From Actinomadura sp. K4S16 (GTDB taxonomy: Bacteria > Actinomycetota > Actinomycetes > Streptosporangiales > Streptosporangiaceae): a DNA stretch of 64,000 bases. The stretch is taken from NCBI RefSeq assembly GCF_008327685.1, contig NZ_BDDE01000012.1, positions 558,001 to 622,000 on the forward strand. Reading direction: 5' to 3'. The translations under genes and the position numbers were made by a program. The stretch's first letter is position 1; every line of letters starts with the position of its first letter. Positions 8,909-16,967 of the stretch are shown piece by piece. The notes under the pieces were generated by a model. That model made no database searches and had not been told where the DNA came from. It saw only the letters and a program-made list of their open reading frames with translations.

Positions 8909-9562
8909 TCAGTAGTCGTCCGAGGTGGGACGCATCCCGGCGCGCATCGCCAGGGTGATCGCCTCCAGGGCGGAGTGCATGTCGAGCTTGGCCAGCAGGT
9001 TCTGCGTGTGGGTGCGGACGGTGTTCGCCGACAGGCACAGCCGCTCGGCGATCTCCGCGCGGCCGAGGCCGTCCACCATGCACTGCAGGACCTCGCGCTC
9101 CCGCGGCGTCAGCTCGGCGATCACTCCGCCGGCGTCGTCCTCCCGCAGCCTGCGCAGCACCTCGCCGAGCACGTCCGGCGGGATCCAGCCGCCCCGCCGC
9201 GCGGCGGAGCGGATCACCCGGGCGACGAGGTCGGCGCTCTCGGTCTTCTCCACCCACGCCACGGCGCCCGTCCGGATCGCCCGCACCATCGCGTCCACGT
9301 CGCTCATCGCGGTCAGCATCACGACCCGGACGTCGGGGTACCGCTTGCGGACCCGGTCCAGGACGTCCAGCCCGCTCTCGGTGTCCAGCGTCATGTCGAG
9401 GACGATCACCCGCGGGCGCTCGGCGGCGGTCAGCGCCAGCGCGCGCCGCACGTCGGCGGCGATCGGCAGGATCACCAGATCGGGCTCGCGCCCCAGTCGC
9501 GCCGCGAGGGCCTCGGCGAAGAGCGCGTGATCGTCCACGATGAGGACGCGGATCGGTTCCAT
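8909..9562 (-). CDS. NarL/FixJ-type (LuxR family) response regulator
   Basis: 217 residues. The receiver domain has VLIVDDHALF at the start, VIVLDMTLD with the phosphoacceptor Asp near residue 55, and a conserved Thr/Lys region (LTAMSD, VEKTES). The C-terminal HTH (LTPREREVLQCMVDGLGRAEIAE, then SANTVRTHTQNLLAKL) is a classic GerE fold. ATG 9562 begins at the receiver; longer in-frame extensions lack domain content. No histidine kinase is beside it. Its position upstream of the polysaccharide operon and in the same orientation suggests that operon is a target. Confidence 0.88.
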   Translation of the reverse strand: MEPIRVLIVDDHALFAEALAARLGREPDLVILPIAADVRRALALTAAERPRVIVLDMTLDTESGLDVLDRVRKRYPDVRVVMLTAMSDVDAMVRAIRTGAVAWVEKTESADLVARVIRSAARRGGWIPPDVLGEVLRRLREDDAGGVIAELTPREREVLQCMVDGLGRAEIAERLCLSANTVRTHTQNLLAKLDMHSALEAITLAMRAGMRPTSDDY

Positions 9563-9598
9563 GCACCGACCATGACCGCTGAGCGCGCTCCGCGGATC

Positions 9599-9616
9599 CT
9601 GCAAACGCTGTACTTC
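9599..9616. promoter_or_regulatory. TGCAAACG motif upstream of the response regulator
   Basis: CTGCAAACGCTGTACTTC lies 37 bp upstream of the response-regulator ATG. It shares TGCAAACGNNGTA with the reverse strand of the site near 8880. A possible autoregulatory site. Confidence 0.35.
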
Positions 9617-9732
9617 GTTTCGGCCGTCCGATCCGCGGCGGAGGCGGTGCCGGGGGAAGACTCGTGCGCGGACGGCGGCCGGGCCCCGCCGGTTCACACG
9701 CGTCCGGACCCGGTCACCGAGAGTGCCAGACA

Positions 9733-9761
9733 TTGACCATCCGCGGCCGGCTGCCGATTCT
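9733..9761 (+). promoter_or_regulatory. Candidate sigma-70-type promoter of galE
   Basis: TTGACC (9733-9738) and GATTCT (9756-9761) are 17 bp apart, about 45 bp before the galE start. The -35 match is good and the -10 match fair. Confidence 0.4.
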
Positions 9762-9805
9762 GTGGCTGACACTCAAGGGGACGCACTGGCCTGCAGGGAT
9801 GCCAC

Positions 9806-10810
9806 ATGAAAGTGCTGATCACAGGGGGAGCCGGCTTCATCGGCAGCACGATCGCCTCCGCCTTCGCCGAACACGGGATCACTCCCGTGGTGCTCGACAG
9901 CCTGATCACCGGACGGCAGGAGTTCACCGCCGGCAAGGTCTTCTACCAGGGCGACATCGGGGACGGGGACCTGGTCGACGAGATCTTCCGCGACCATCCC
10001 GAGATCGTCGCGACCGTGCACTGCGCCGCGCTGATCGTGGTGCCCGACTCGATGACCGACCCGCTGCGCTACTACCGGGTCAACCTGTCCAGGACCCTCG
10101 ATCTCGCCGGCCACCTCGTCCGCAACGGCTGCGATCGCATGATCTTCGCGTCCACCGCGGGGATGTACCGCCCCGAGGCCGACCTGTCGGTCTCCGAGAC
10201 GTCCGATCTGGAACCCCAGAACCCCTACACCCGCTCGAAGATGATGGCGGAGCTGCTCCTGCAGGACTTCTGCAAGGCGTACGGGCTGCGCGTCATCTCG
10301 CTGCGGTACCTCAACCCGATCGGCGCCGACCCGCGGCTGCGCACCGGCCTGCAGAACAGCAAGCCGACCCACGCCCTCGGCAAGATGATCGAGTGCTACT
10401 CGCTGGGCGTCCCCTTCAAGATCACCGGGGTGGACTGGGAGACCCGCGACGGCACCGCGATCCGCGACTACATCCACGTCTGGGACATCGCCCGCGCCTT
10501 CCACGCGGCCGCGACCCGCTTCGACGCGATCATCCCGCCGACCGGTGACCACTCCCGCTACGAAGTGATCAACCTCGGCACCGGCGACGGCACCACCGTT
10601 CGCGAACTCGTCGCCGCCTTCCGTGAGGTCGTCGGCGAATCCTTCCTGGCCGAGGACGCCCCCGCCCGCCCCGGCGACGTCGTCGGCGCCTACGTCGTCC
10701 CGTCCAAGGCCTGGGAACTGCTCGCCTGGAAACCCGAGTACAGCATCGAGGACGCCATCCGCCACTCCCTCCAATGGGCCGACCGCCGCCGCGCCCTGGA
10801 CGTGGCCTGA
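9806..10810 (+). CDS. galE: UDP-glucose 4-epimerase
   Basis: 334 residues of the extended SDR type. GGAGFIGS at residues 7-14 binds NAD, the serine/threonine site is ASTAGMY near residue 115, and YTRSK near residue 146 gives the catalytic Tyr-x3-Lys. RYLNPIGA and a C-terminal RPGDVVGAYV fit sugar-nucleotide epimerases. It interconverts UDP-Glc and UDP-Gal (or their N-acetyl forms) and probably feeds the polysaccharide pathway to its left. It is transcribed divergently from the response regulator. ATG 9806 starts directly at the Rossmann strand. Confidence 0.88.
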   Translation: MKVLITGGAGFIGSTIASAFAEHGITPVVLDSLITGRQEFTAGKVFYQGDIGDGDLVDEIFRDHPEIVATVHCAALIVVPDSMTDPLRYYRVNLSRTLDLAGHLVRNGCDRMIFASTAGMYRPEADLSVSETSDLEPQNPYTRSKMMAELLLQDFCKAYGLRVISLRYLNPIGADPRLRTGLQNSKPTHALGKMIECYSLGVPFKITGVDWETRDGTAIRDYIHVWDIARAFHAAATRFDAIIPPTGDHSRYEVINLGTGDGTTVRELVAAFREVVGESFLAEDAPARPGDVVGAYVVPSKAWELLAWKPEYSIEDAIRHSLQWADRRRALDVA

Positions 10811-10820
10811 CCCACGAACC

Positions 10821-10860
10821 CGTCCGGTCACCCCACCTTCCGCAAAGGGGTGACCGGACG
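10821..10860. terminator. Hairpin after galE (copy 1 of a repeated hairpin)
   Basis: A perfect 14-bp stem (10821-10834 with 10847-10860) encloses a 12-base loop, 11 bases after the galE stop. It is nearly the same sequence as the hairpin at 11816-11866. It overlaps a possible GTG start (10850) of the next gene, which argues for the later ATG. Confidence 0.65.
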
Positions 10861-10885
10861 AACTCCAAGGGGCGGTGACCTGGTC

Positions 10886-11740
10886 ATGACCGATGGTGGA
10901 AGCCCGACCATCCGCCGGCGGGAACTCGGCTCGCGATTGCGGAGACTTCGCCTGGGATCGTCCAAGACGATCGACGAGGTAGCGCAGGCGCTGCTGTGCT
11001 CGACGAGCAAGGTGAGCCGGATTGAGACGGGCCAGCGCGTCGCGACCGCGCGTGACATCCGGGATCTGTGCGACCTGTACGGGGTGACCGACCCCGCGGT
11101 CAAAGACGAGCTGATGCGCCTGGGCAGGGAGGCGCGCCGGCGGTCGTGGTGGCGGCAGTACAGCGACCTCGGCGAGGTGACGTCGCTGCTCGACTACCAG
11201 GAGGGTGCCTCCTCGATCACGGAGTACGACTCCTGCCTCGTCCCCGGACTCCTGCAGACTGCGGACTACGCCCGTTCCGCCCTGCGCGGACTGTCGCCGA
11301 GCATCCGGGAGGACGTACTTGAGGAGCGCATCGAGGTGCGAATGCGGCGGCAGAGCCTCCTCACCCGGGACGATCCGCCTCGGCTCTGGGTCCTGCTCGA
11401 CGAATCGGTGCTGATCCGGCATGTCGGCGGGAGCGCGACCATGAAGGCGCAGCTGAACAAGCTGCACCAGCAATCACGGCTTCCGCAGGTCACCCTCCAG
11501 GTCGTGCCTTTCAAGTCGGGCGCGCACCCGGGCCTGAACAGTGCTTTCTCCCTAGTGGAGTTCACGGGCGCGGCTCTGTCCCCCATCGTGTACACCGAAG
11601 GGCTGATCGGCGAAATCTACCTGGAGGGCAGGAACGATATCGACCGGTACCGAGAAGCGGTCGACCACCTGCGCGCCACCGCCCTGAGCCCTGCGGATTC
11701 GCAGGACCTCATCACCAGGATGATCGGACGTCTCTCATAG
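10886..11740 (+). CDS. XRE-family regulator with DUF5753 domain
   Basis: 284 residues from ATG 10886. The N-terminal HTH covers about residues 8-65 (LGSRLRRLRLGSSKTIDEVAQ, then STSKVSRIETGQ). From about residue 100 comes the DUF5753 domain (SCLVPGLLQTADYARSAL, VLLDESVL, LQVVPF). Such proteins are widespread developmental or metabolic regulators in actinomycetes, often paired with a DUF397 protein, which is absent here. An in-frame GTG at 10850 lies inside the upstream hairpin, so ATG 10886 was chosen. The gene is bracketed by two near-identical hairpins. Confidence 0.85.
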   Translation: MTDGGSPTIRRRELGSRLRRLRLGSSKTIDEVAQALLCSTSKVSRIETGQRVATARDIRDLCDLYGVTDPAVKDELMRLGREARRRSWWRQYSDLGEVTSLLDYQEGASSITEYDSCLVPGLLQTADYARSALRGLSPSIREDVLEERIEVRMRRQSLLTRDDPPRLWVLLDESVLIRHVGGSATMKAQLNKLHQQSRLPQVTLQVVPFKSGAHPGLNSAFSLVEFTGAALSPIVYTEGLIGEIYLEGRNDIDRYREAVDHLRATALSPADSQDLITRMIGRLS

Positions 11741-11869
11741 ACGCGCCAAGTCGCCGATATATCCGTTTTCCATAATGAAAGCCAGGACAAGTGGACCATC
11801 GGCCGAGCCCGCCGTCGGCCCGTCCGGTCGCCCTCATGTTCCGCAGAGGGGCGACCGGGCGGGCCGCTT
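11741..11869. other. Intergenic region between convergent genes
   Basis: Convergent gap between the DUF5753 regulator and the protease. Apart from the terminator hairpin listed separately, I see nothing in it. Confidence 0.5.
11816..11866. terminator. Bidirectional hairpin terminator (copy 2)
   Basis: An 18-bp stem (11816-11833 with 11849-11866, one G-T pair) sits between two converging genes. It is closely related in both arms and loop to the hairpin at 10821-10860, including a compensated A-T to G-C change. Confidence 0.7.
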
Positions 11870-12721
11870 TCAGTAGGTGGCGGAGCGCTGGTACTGCGCC
11901 CAGATCGCGTCGTCGAAGTAGGGGGACAGGTTGTAGGAGCGGTCGGCGGCGACACGGCTGATGACGCCGTTGGCGAGGCCCAGATGCGTCCCGGCGTCGT
12001 AGTCCTTCAGCCAGGGGCCGCCACTGCTGCCGGGAGGTAGGTCGCAGTTGATCCTGACCCGGCTCTCGGGAGGCGGCAGGAAGGGCCGCGTCTCCCCGAA
12101 GCACTCCTTCTGGACGAGCAGCGCACCCAGGTAGGAGATGACGGTCCGCGGAGCGACGTAGGACTGGTTGACGATGATGCCGTTCTCGCCGACCGCGTCG
12201 CCGAGCCGTTGACCCTGCTGGTTCGGCTTGACGTTCACGAAGCCGAAGTCGTAGCGGAGGTCGCCCTTCTTCCCCCACTGCTTCACGCTGTTGGCCCTGA
12301 AGCCTTCGAAGACCCCGAACGGTGCCGGGTCGTTCGTCGTGGCACCGGGCCGGAACTTGAAGTTCTGGTACTTGCGGCTCTTGCCGCCCTCGGACATGCA
12401 GTGCCCGGCGGTGAGGACCAGGTTCCTGTTGTTGCTCCTGACCACGGCCCCTGTGCAGAGGCCGTGTTCGTGGGTGACGGGATCGTCGTATTCCAGGCGT
12501 CCCACGGTGGGGTTGAAGCCCGCCCCGATGCGGGAGGCGCCGAGATGGGCGGGGCCGCGTGGAAGCACCAGATGCGGCGCCCCCGGACGGACCGGCGGCG
12601 CGCCCGGCGCCCCCTCCGCGGACGCGATATCGACGCCCCCGACTCCGGTGGCGAGCACGGTGGTGAGAACCAGAGCCGACCCTATTTCGATATATTTTTG
12701 GGCGTAGTATCTTTTTATCAT
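11870..12721 (-). CDS. Secreted trypsin-like serine protease
   Basis: 283 residues. The start is MIKRYYAQKY, followed by a hydrophobic signal at about residues 13-31 ending near ASA. The catalytic triad is visible: TAGHC near residue 105, YDFGFV near residue 160 and GSSGGPW near residue 235. Cysteines near LCTG/GHC and CFG/INCD probably form disulphides. The likely role is extracellular peptide hydrolysis. ATG 12721 was chosen because GGAG stands about six bases upstream. The first 14 codons and the upstream DNA are AT-rich, unlike the rest of the gene. The extracellular V8/trypsin-like family is certain enough; the substrate is unknown. Confidence 0.82.
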   Translation of the reverse strand: MIKRYYAQKYIEIGSALVLTTVLATGVGGVDIASAEGAPGAPPVRPGAPHLVLPRGPAHLGASRIGAGFNPTVGRLEYDDPVTHEHGLCTGAVVRSNNRNLVLTAGHCMSEGGKSRKYQNFKFRPGATTNDPAPFGVFEGFRANSVKQWGKKGDLRYDFGFVNVKPNQQGQRLGDAVGENGIIVNQSYVAPRTVISYLGALLVQKECFGETRPFLPPPESRVRINCDLPPGSSGGPWLKDYDAGTHLGLANGVISRVAADRSYNLSPYFDDAIWAQYQRSATY

Positions 12722-13052
12722 CCAATTCTCCGTAGCAGTGGATTGTTGCACGGATGGACGAGAGTCCAATCTAGATAAGAAGGCCGCCCGCGAAATCCAC
12801 TTGCATGCCGATGTATTTTCGCCTCGGCTGGGTTATGGCCGAGCTGCGGCCGGCGTCTCGGCCCCACCGCGGAGCAGAACGATCAGCGGGAGCCGGTTCC
12901 CGGCCGCCGGAAGGCCCCCGAGGTGCCGCGACGCCGCACGCAGGGGCGGGCGGACCCTCGCTTCGGCGAACTTGTGAAGATCGGTGTGTAAACGGGGCCG
13001 CTCGCACGGGAGTACTGGGTGAAGGTCACCTACTCATCGAAGGCAGGGGCGG

Positions 13053-13601
13053 ATGGATGATCCCCGAAAACGCTTCGCCGATCTGTACGACGAGAACTAC
13101 CGGCGGGTGCTGGCGTACGCGCTGACCCGAACCGAGCCGCATACGGCCGAGGACGTCGCCAGCGAGACGTTCCTCATCGCTTGGCGGCGCCTGGCCGACA
13201 TACGCGAGCCGGCGCTTCCGTGGCTGCTGGGCGTGGCCCGCAACCTGCTGCACAAGCAGCGGACGGGCGGATACCGGCGCCATGCGCTGGCCGACCGGGT
13301 CGCCGCCATGACCACCGATGCCGATCTCATCGCGTGGGACGTGGCCGAGCACGTCACCGAACGCGACAGCGCCGTCGCCGCGTTGGCCGCGATGACCGAG
13401 AAGGACCTCGAGGTGCTCACCCTCGTCACCTGGCACGGCCTGACGCCGCGCGAGGCCGCCAAGGTCGTCGGCTGCTCGACGGCGGCGTTCCAGGTCCGCC
13501 TGCACCGGGCCCGGCGCCGGCTCGTGAAGGCCCTCGACGACGCTCCCGCGCGGCGTACCCGTCCCTCCGTCACCGGCAGCGCCGAGCGGGTGACCAGATG
13601 A
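13053..13601 (+). CDS. ECF-type RNA polymerase sigma factor
   Basis: 182 residues. Region 2 includes AEDVASETFLIAWRRL (about 30-46) and WLLGVARNLL. Region 4 includes LTPREAAKVVGCSTAAFQVRLHRARRRL near residues 128-156. It directs RNA polymerase to a small regulon. Its stop overlaps the start of the membrane partner (ATGA at 13598-13601), the usual arrangement of an ECF factor with its controlling partner. Confidence 0.88.
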   Translation: MDDPRKRFADLYDENYRRVLAYALTRTEPHTAEDVASETFLIAWRRLADIREPALPWLLGVARNLLHKQRTGGYRRHALADRVAAMTTDADLIAWDVAEHVTERDSAVAALAAMTEKDLEVLTLVTWHGLTPREAAKVVGCSTAAFQVRLHRARRRLVKALDDAPARRTRPSVTGSAERVTR

Positions 13602-14719
13602 GCTCCGGAGCAGACATGAACCGAACCCCTGACAGCACCCTCCAGGCGCTGAGGCCCCAAGCCCTCGACGAACTCGCCGCCGAGTCGTACGCGCGCCGCC
13701 GCGAGCAGGACATCGCCCGCGTCCTGGCCGCCACGTCAGAGGAGGCCGTGCCCCGGACCGAACGGCGCCGGATGCCGCGGCTCCTGACCGCCGGACTGGC
13801 GGCAGGCGCGGTGGCCGCAGTAGCGGTCGGCGTCATCGTGGCCACAGGCGACTCTAGCGGCACCCGCACGCCCGCACCGGCCGCATCGCAGCGCCTGGAC
13901 GCGCGCACGGTGCTGCTTGCCAGTGCCGAGGGCGCGGCCAAGGCCCCCGCGACGACCGGCAAGTACTGGTACACCCGGGAACGCGAGACCCGCCTCGTCG
14001 GCCCCGCCCGAAGGAGGTCCCCCCGCAGCGAGGCCCTGGCGAAGAAGCGAGGAAAGAAGTCTCCGCCGGTGACCGCCTACGTGACAACGACGCAGGAGAC
14101 GTGGAGTGGCCGTGATCGCCGCGACCGCACGATCGTCGGCATCGACCGGAAGATCACCTTCCCGAGCGCGGCCGAGGAGGCCAAGTGGAAGGCGCTCGGC
14201 TCACCGGAGCTGGAGCCGTGGTCGGCCAAGCGGCACGTCAACGACTACGACTTCTCGGACCTCAAGCTCACCAAGACCCAGCGGAACCAGACGGTCTCCG
14301 CACTGGCCGAGCTGCCCTCCGAGCCCAAGGCCCTCGAAAAGGCGCTGCGAGGGTGGTACCGGGACGAGAATCAGGTGTCCCTGGGGCACGACGGTGTGCC
14401 GATGTCGGGAGACTTCGCCCAGTACGTCTTCGGTACCGCGCAGGATCTGCTGGTCGGCCCGATCACGCCCGCGACGAAGAGCGCGCTCTTCCGGATGCTC
14501 GCCAAGCAGCCGGGCATCACCTATCTCGGGACGGGCACCGACCGGCTCGGCCGCAAGGGCGCGGTCCTCGCCGGAAAGGGCGGGATCGAGATCCGCCTGA
14601 TCATCGACCCGGAGACCGGGCAGCTCCTCGAACAGGACTCGGGCGACCGGAAGTCCCCCATGCTCGTCATGACCTACCAGTCGATGGGCTGGGTGAACCA
14701 CCTCGACGACCGCCCCTGA
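13598..14719 (+). CDS. CU044_5270-family membrane protein, presumed partner of the sigma factor
   Basis: 373 residues. The N-terminal part of about 60 residues is charged and helical (LRPQALDEL, RREQDIARVL) and should be cytoplasmic. One transmembrane segment follows near residues 64-85. The extracytoplasmic part of about 285 residues starts with KYWYTRERET and ends with a compact mixed domain. This layout is that of anti-sigma-like partners that follow ECF sigma genes in Streptosporangiales. No zinc anti-sigma HxxxCxxC motif is visible, so control by direct binding of the N-terminus is inferred. A terminator follows. Confidence 0.65.
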   Translation: MSSGADMNRTPDSTLQALRPQALDELAAESYARRREQDIARVLAATSEEAVPRTERRRMPRLLTAGLAAGAVAAVAVGVIVATGDSSGTRTPAPAASQRLDARTVLLASAEGAAKAPATTGKYWYTRERETRLVGPARRRSPRSEALAKKRGKKSPPVTAYVTTTQETWSGRDRRDRTIVGIDRKITFPSAAEEAKWKALGSPELEPWSAKRHVNDYDFSDLKLTKTQRNQTVSALAELPSEPKALEKALRGWYRDENQVSLGHDGVPMSGDFAQYVFGTAQDLLVGPITPATKSALFRMLAKQPGITYLGTGTDRLGRKGAVLAGKGGIEIRLIIDPETGQLLEQDSGDRKSPMLVMTYQSMGWVNHLDDRP

Positions 14720-14733
14720 AATCCCCTGACACG

Positions 14734-14761
14734 GCCCGGGACCCATGAAGCGGTCCCGGGC
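14734..14761 (+). terminator. Terminator of the sigma factor operon
   Basis: A 10-bp perfect stem (14734-14743 with 14752-14761), loop CATGAAGC, begins 14 bases after the stop codon. Confidence 0.7.
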
Positions 14762-14880
14762 TTGGGGTTTCATCAAGGATGTTTGGTTCGCGCACCAGCG
14801 GACGCGTTTGGGTATGCGGTTTGGGTATGCGGTGAACTCCCGAATCGCTGGAAGCATTCTTGGCATTACTCAAAAGTTGC

Positions 14881-14952
14881 TGCGCTGGTCCGCCGGGCTG
14901 CGCTGGTCCGCCGGGCTGCGCTGGTCCGCCGGGCTGCGCTGGTCTGCCAGGC
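14881..14952. repeat. 18-bp tandem repeat, four units
   Basis: Units at 14881-14898, 14899-14916 and 14917-14934 are identical; the fourth (14935-14952) has two changes. They lie in a 314-bp gap where I find no convincing gene. A short rightward frame reading RWSAGL repeats has no start signal worth reporting. Confidence 0.85.
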
Positions 14953-15033
14953 CGTGATGAAGCCGATCGCCTTCCACATCCCGGTGACCTGCGCCCGGTG
15001 CTACGCCCAGTGAACGTTCATGGTCACAGCCCC

Positions 15034-16347
15034 TTATGCGGCCCGATTGAGGGTGGCGGACGGCTCGGCCGTTTGCGGCTCAGTTCGTGGGTGGGCCGTC
15101 TGTGGCTCGATGGGTCGTGGGTTGGTGTTTGGTGGGTGGGTTGTTTTGTCGGGTGGTGGGTGGAGCCGATAGAGGTAGCGGCCGGTGGCGGGGTCGTGGG
15201 TGGTGTGGATGTGTTGGGGGTGGGTGTGTTTGTAGCGGTTGTGCCATCCGCAGCACAGGGCGAGTTTGTCGATGTCGGTGGGGCTTTTGCCCAGGGCCCA
15301 TCCGTTGACGTGGTCGACCTCGCACAGCGTCCCGGGCACCTCGCAGCCCTGCACCGCGCACGTGGGATAAAGCGTCTCCAGGACTTGGCGTTGGGCGGCG
15401 GTGGCGAAGCGGACTTTGTGCCCTAGGTAGAGGGGCGTGTTGCCTCCTGCGAGCAGCAGGGGTGAGACTCCGGCGGCCAGGGCGATGCGGCGGGCCTGCG
15501 GTGCAGGAATCGGTGTCCCGTCGGTCAACCTCGCCTGTGCCTGGCCGCCGGTCAGGGTGTCCAGGTCGCAGATGACGGTGACCTTGGTGGCCTTGTGCCC
15601 GCCCGACAGCACGCTGCTCAGTGCGGCGGCGGTGCGCTCGGGCAGGTCGCGGTGGTCGTCGGGCCCGGCCGGCTTGGCCAGCGGGCCCAGCGTGCCGTCC
15701 CAGACGGCGGCGTCCTCGGCGTTCAGCCAGCCCTTGATGTAGCGGCCGCCGTCCAGCGAGCGGGTGGAGTCAATCCAGGACCGCTCGTACCCGCGCTGCA
15801 CCTCCTCGGGCGGCCGCTCGCGCCCGTCGCGTTCGGCGATGACCTCCCGGATGCGGCGCCCGAACGCGGCGACCTTCCCGGGCGAGAAACCCTGGCCGAT
15901 CATGTCCAGCAGCAGAGTCTCGGCCTTCGCGCAGTCCTCGTCATCCAATCGGGCGATGGCGTCGGCCACGGTGGAGGCGTATCCGTAGGACAACTCACCT
16001 CTGGCCAGAAGCTCGGTGACCACAGGGAGGCGGTGGAGCTGCCGGGCCAGGGTGACGCGCTCCTTGGCGCGGGCATCGCGCATGCCCAGCCGGGACCGCA
16101 GCCACGCCTGCGTGGACGGCAACCCCCAGCGGCGCGTCTCACCTGCCGCGTCCACGCGGGCGACGAACCCGGCCAACGCGGCCTCATGGGCGTCCGCCGC
16201 CGCCGCTAACGTCTCGGCGAACTCCATGCACACCGCAGCCGACTCGGGCGCGGGACGGGTAGCGAGTTCGGCGGCGATCGCGGCAGCGGCGTCCACCAAC
16301 TCCTGGGTGGACGCCACAACGAGATCCATATCCGTAACCGAACACAT
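15034..16347 (-). CDS. DUF222 / HNH endonuclease-domain protein (13E12-repeat type)
   Basis: 437 residues. The N-terminal DUF222 region spans about residues 30-290 (GLPSTQAWLRSRLGM, ELSYGYASTVADAIA). The C-terminal HNH site near residues 335-375 reads CEVPGTLCEVDHVNGWALG then LALCCGWHNRYKH, with the HNH histidines and asparagine present. The family is multicopy in actinomycetes (REP13E12 of Mycobacterium tuberculosis) and behaves like a mobile or repeat element. The tail is low-complexity, rich in Pro, Thr and Glu. The start may be the upstream ATG 16347 or M7. It sits in a repeat-rich accessory patch, which fits recent acquisition. Confidence 0.8.
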   Translation of the reverse strand: MCSVTDMDLVVASTQELVDAAAAIAAELATRPAPESAAVCMEFAETLAAAADAHEAALAGFVARVDAAGETRRWGLPSTQAWLRSRLGMRDARAKERVTLARQLHRLPVVTELLARGELSYGYASTVADAIARLDDEDCAKAETLLLDMIGQGFSPGKVAAFGRRIREVIAERDGRERPPEEVQRGYERSWIDSTRSLDGGRYIKGWLNAEDAAVWDGTLGPLAKPAGPDDHRDLPERTAAALSSVLSGGHKATKVTVICDLDTLTGGQAQARLTDGTPIPAPQARRIALAAGVSPLLLAGGNTPLYLGHKVRFATAAQRQVLETLYPTCAVQGCEVPGTLCEVDHVNGWALGKSPTDIDKLALCCGWHNRYKHTHPQHIHTTHDPATGRYLYRLHPPPDKTTHPPNTNPRPIEPQTAHPRTEPQTAEPSATLNRAA

Positions 16348-16592
16348 ACACAGAGCATATCGAACGGGTGAACGAGCTGCCTCGGGATTGCAGGTTGATT
16401 ATTGTCACCATAGCGATAGTTCAGGCGCCGGCATCACATTCGAATTCCTGGAAAGTCCGGACATTGCCGCCCGAGGCGACAACTTCGCCGCGCTGGACGC
16501 ACGCGATGACCCGGTGGAGAGCATCACCCGGATGATCGAACCCTTGATCACTATTTTTGGCGCGGAGGCGGCGTGGAGGCATCGATGACTGA
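16348..16592. other. Gap with no recognised gene
   Basis: Rightward frame 16420-16588 can be read (ending TRMIEPLITIFGAEAAWRHR) but has no start of its own and no family I recognise. It may be a gene fragment in front of the decayed reductase. Confidence 0.3.
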
Positions 16593-16880
16593 GCCTCGGC
16601 CGCCGGCTATATCGACGATGCGACCGCGGAGCGCCTCCTGCTGTCCGACAACGAACATTGCTCGGGCGGACATTGCTCGGGCGGACATTGCTCGGGCGGA
16701 CATTGCTCGGGCGGACGAGGTCCGGTCGGTTGCGACGCGATCCTGGTCGGCGCAAACATCATCCGGCGGGACAACCCGCACTGCGGTCCGCTCGCCGGAG
16801 GTCGTGGCGAGCGGACGACGCGCCGGCGCCCCGTGAGCCCTGTGAAGGTCACTATCGGCGGAGCGCGGTGGGGAACTGAG
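16593..16880 (+). pseudogene. Decayed RibD-like (dihydrofolate-reductase fold) fragment
   Basis: One frame reads ASAAGYIDDATAERLLLSDN, then a run of repeated HCSGG, then CDAILVGANIIRRDNP, and ends near VSPVKVTIGG. The first, third and last parts match, in order, conserved segments of RibD-type reductases (SVDGYIDD...RLLLSN...CDAILVGANTIRRDNP...PVKVT). The usual start is missing (in-frame TGA at 16590-16592), the RVDEVR segment is replaced by the repeat, and the C-terminal half is absent. Family assignment comes from my memory of these motifs. Confidence 0.5.
16656..16715 (+). repeat. 15-bp tandem repeat inside the decayed reductase
   Basis: Four exact copies of CATTGCTCGGGCGGA lie end to end. 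The period keeps the frame (HCSGG repeats), so the repeat expanded within a reading frame. Confidence 0.85.
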
Positions 16881-16967
16881 TGTGGGCGGTGCCACCACCC
16901 GAACACGTGGACATGCCCTGCCCGGGGAGAGGCGGCCTCCCGGAAGGTGCCTGCACGTTCCATCTGC

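Noticed and set aside
7055..9736. An 893-residue open frame on the plus strand
   Set aside because: It runs antisense to the aminotransferase, Wzz-like and response-regulator genes, which have clear motifs; the frame has none.
10850..10885. Earlier GTG start of the DUF5753 regulator
   Set aside because: It lies in the 3' arm of a strong hairpin and has no ribosome site; the downstream ATG fits better.
14881..14952. CRISPR-like array
   Set aside because: Units are directly adjacent with no spacers, and the period is 18 bp; it is a simple tandem repeat.
14745..15013. Rightward frames containing RWSAGL repeats
   Set aside because: The start lies inside the terminator loop, no ribosome site is present, and the protein is only the translated tandem repeat.
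16656..16715. CRISPR-like array
   Set aside because: Units are 15 bp, identical and adjacent without spacers; it is a tandem expansion within a decayed gene.
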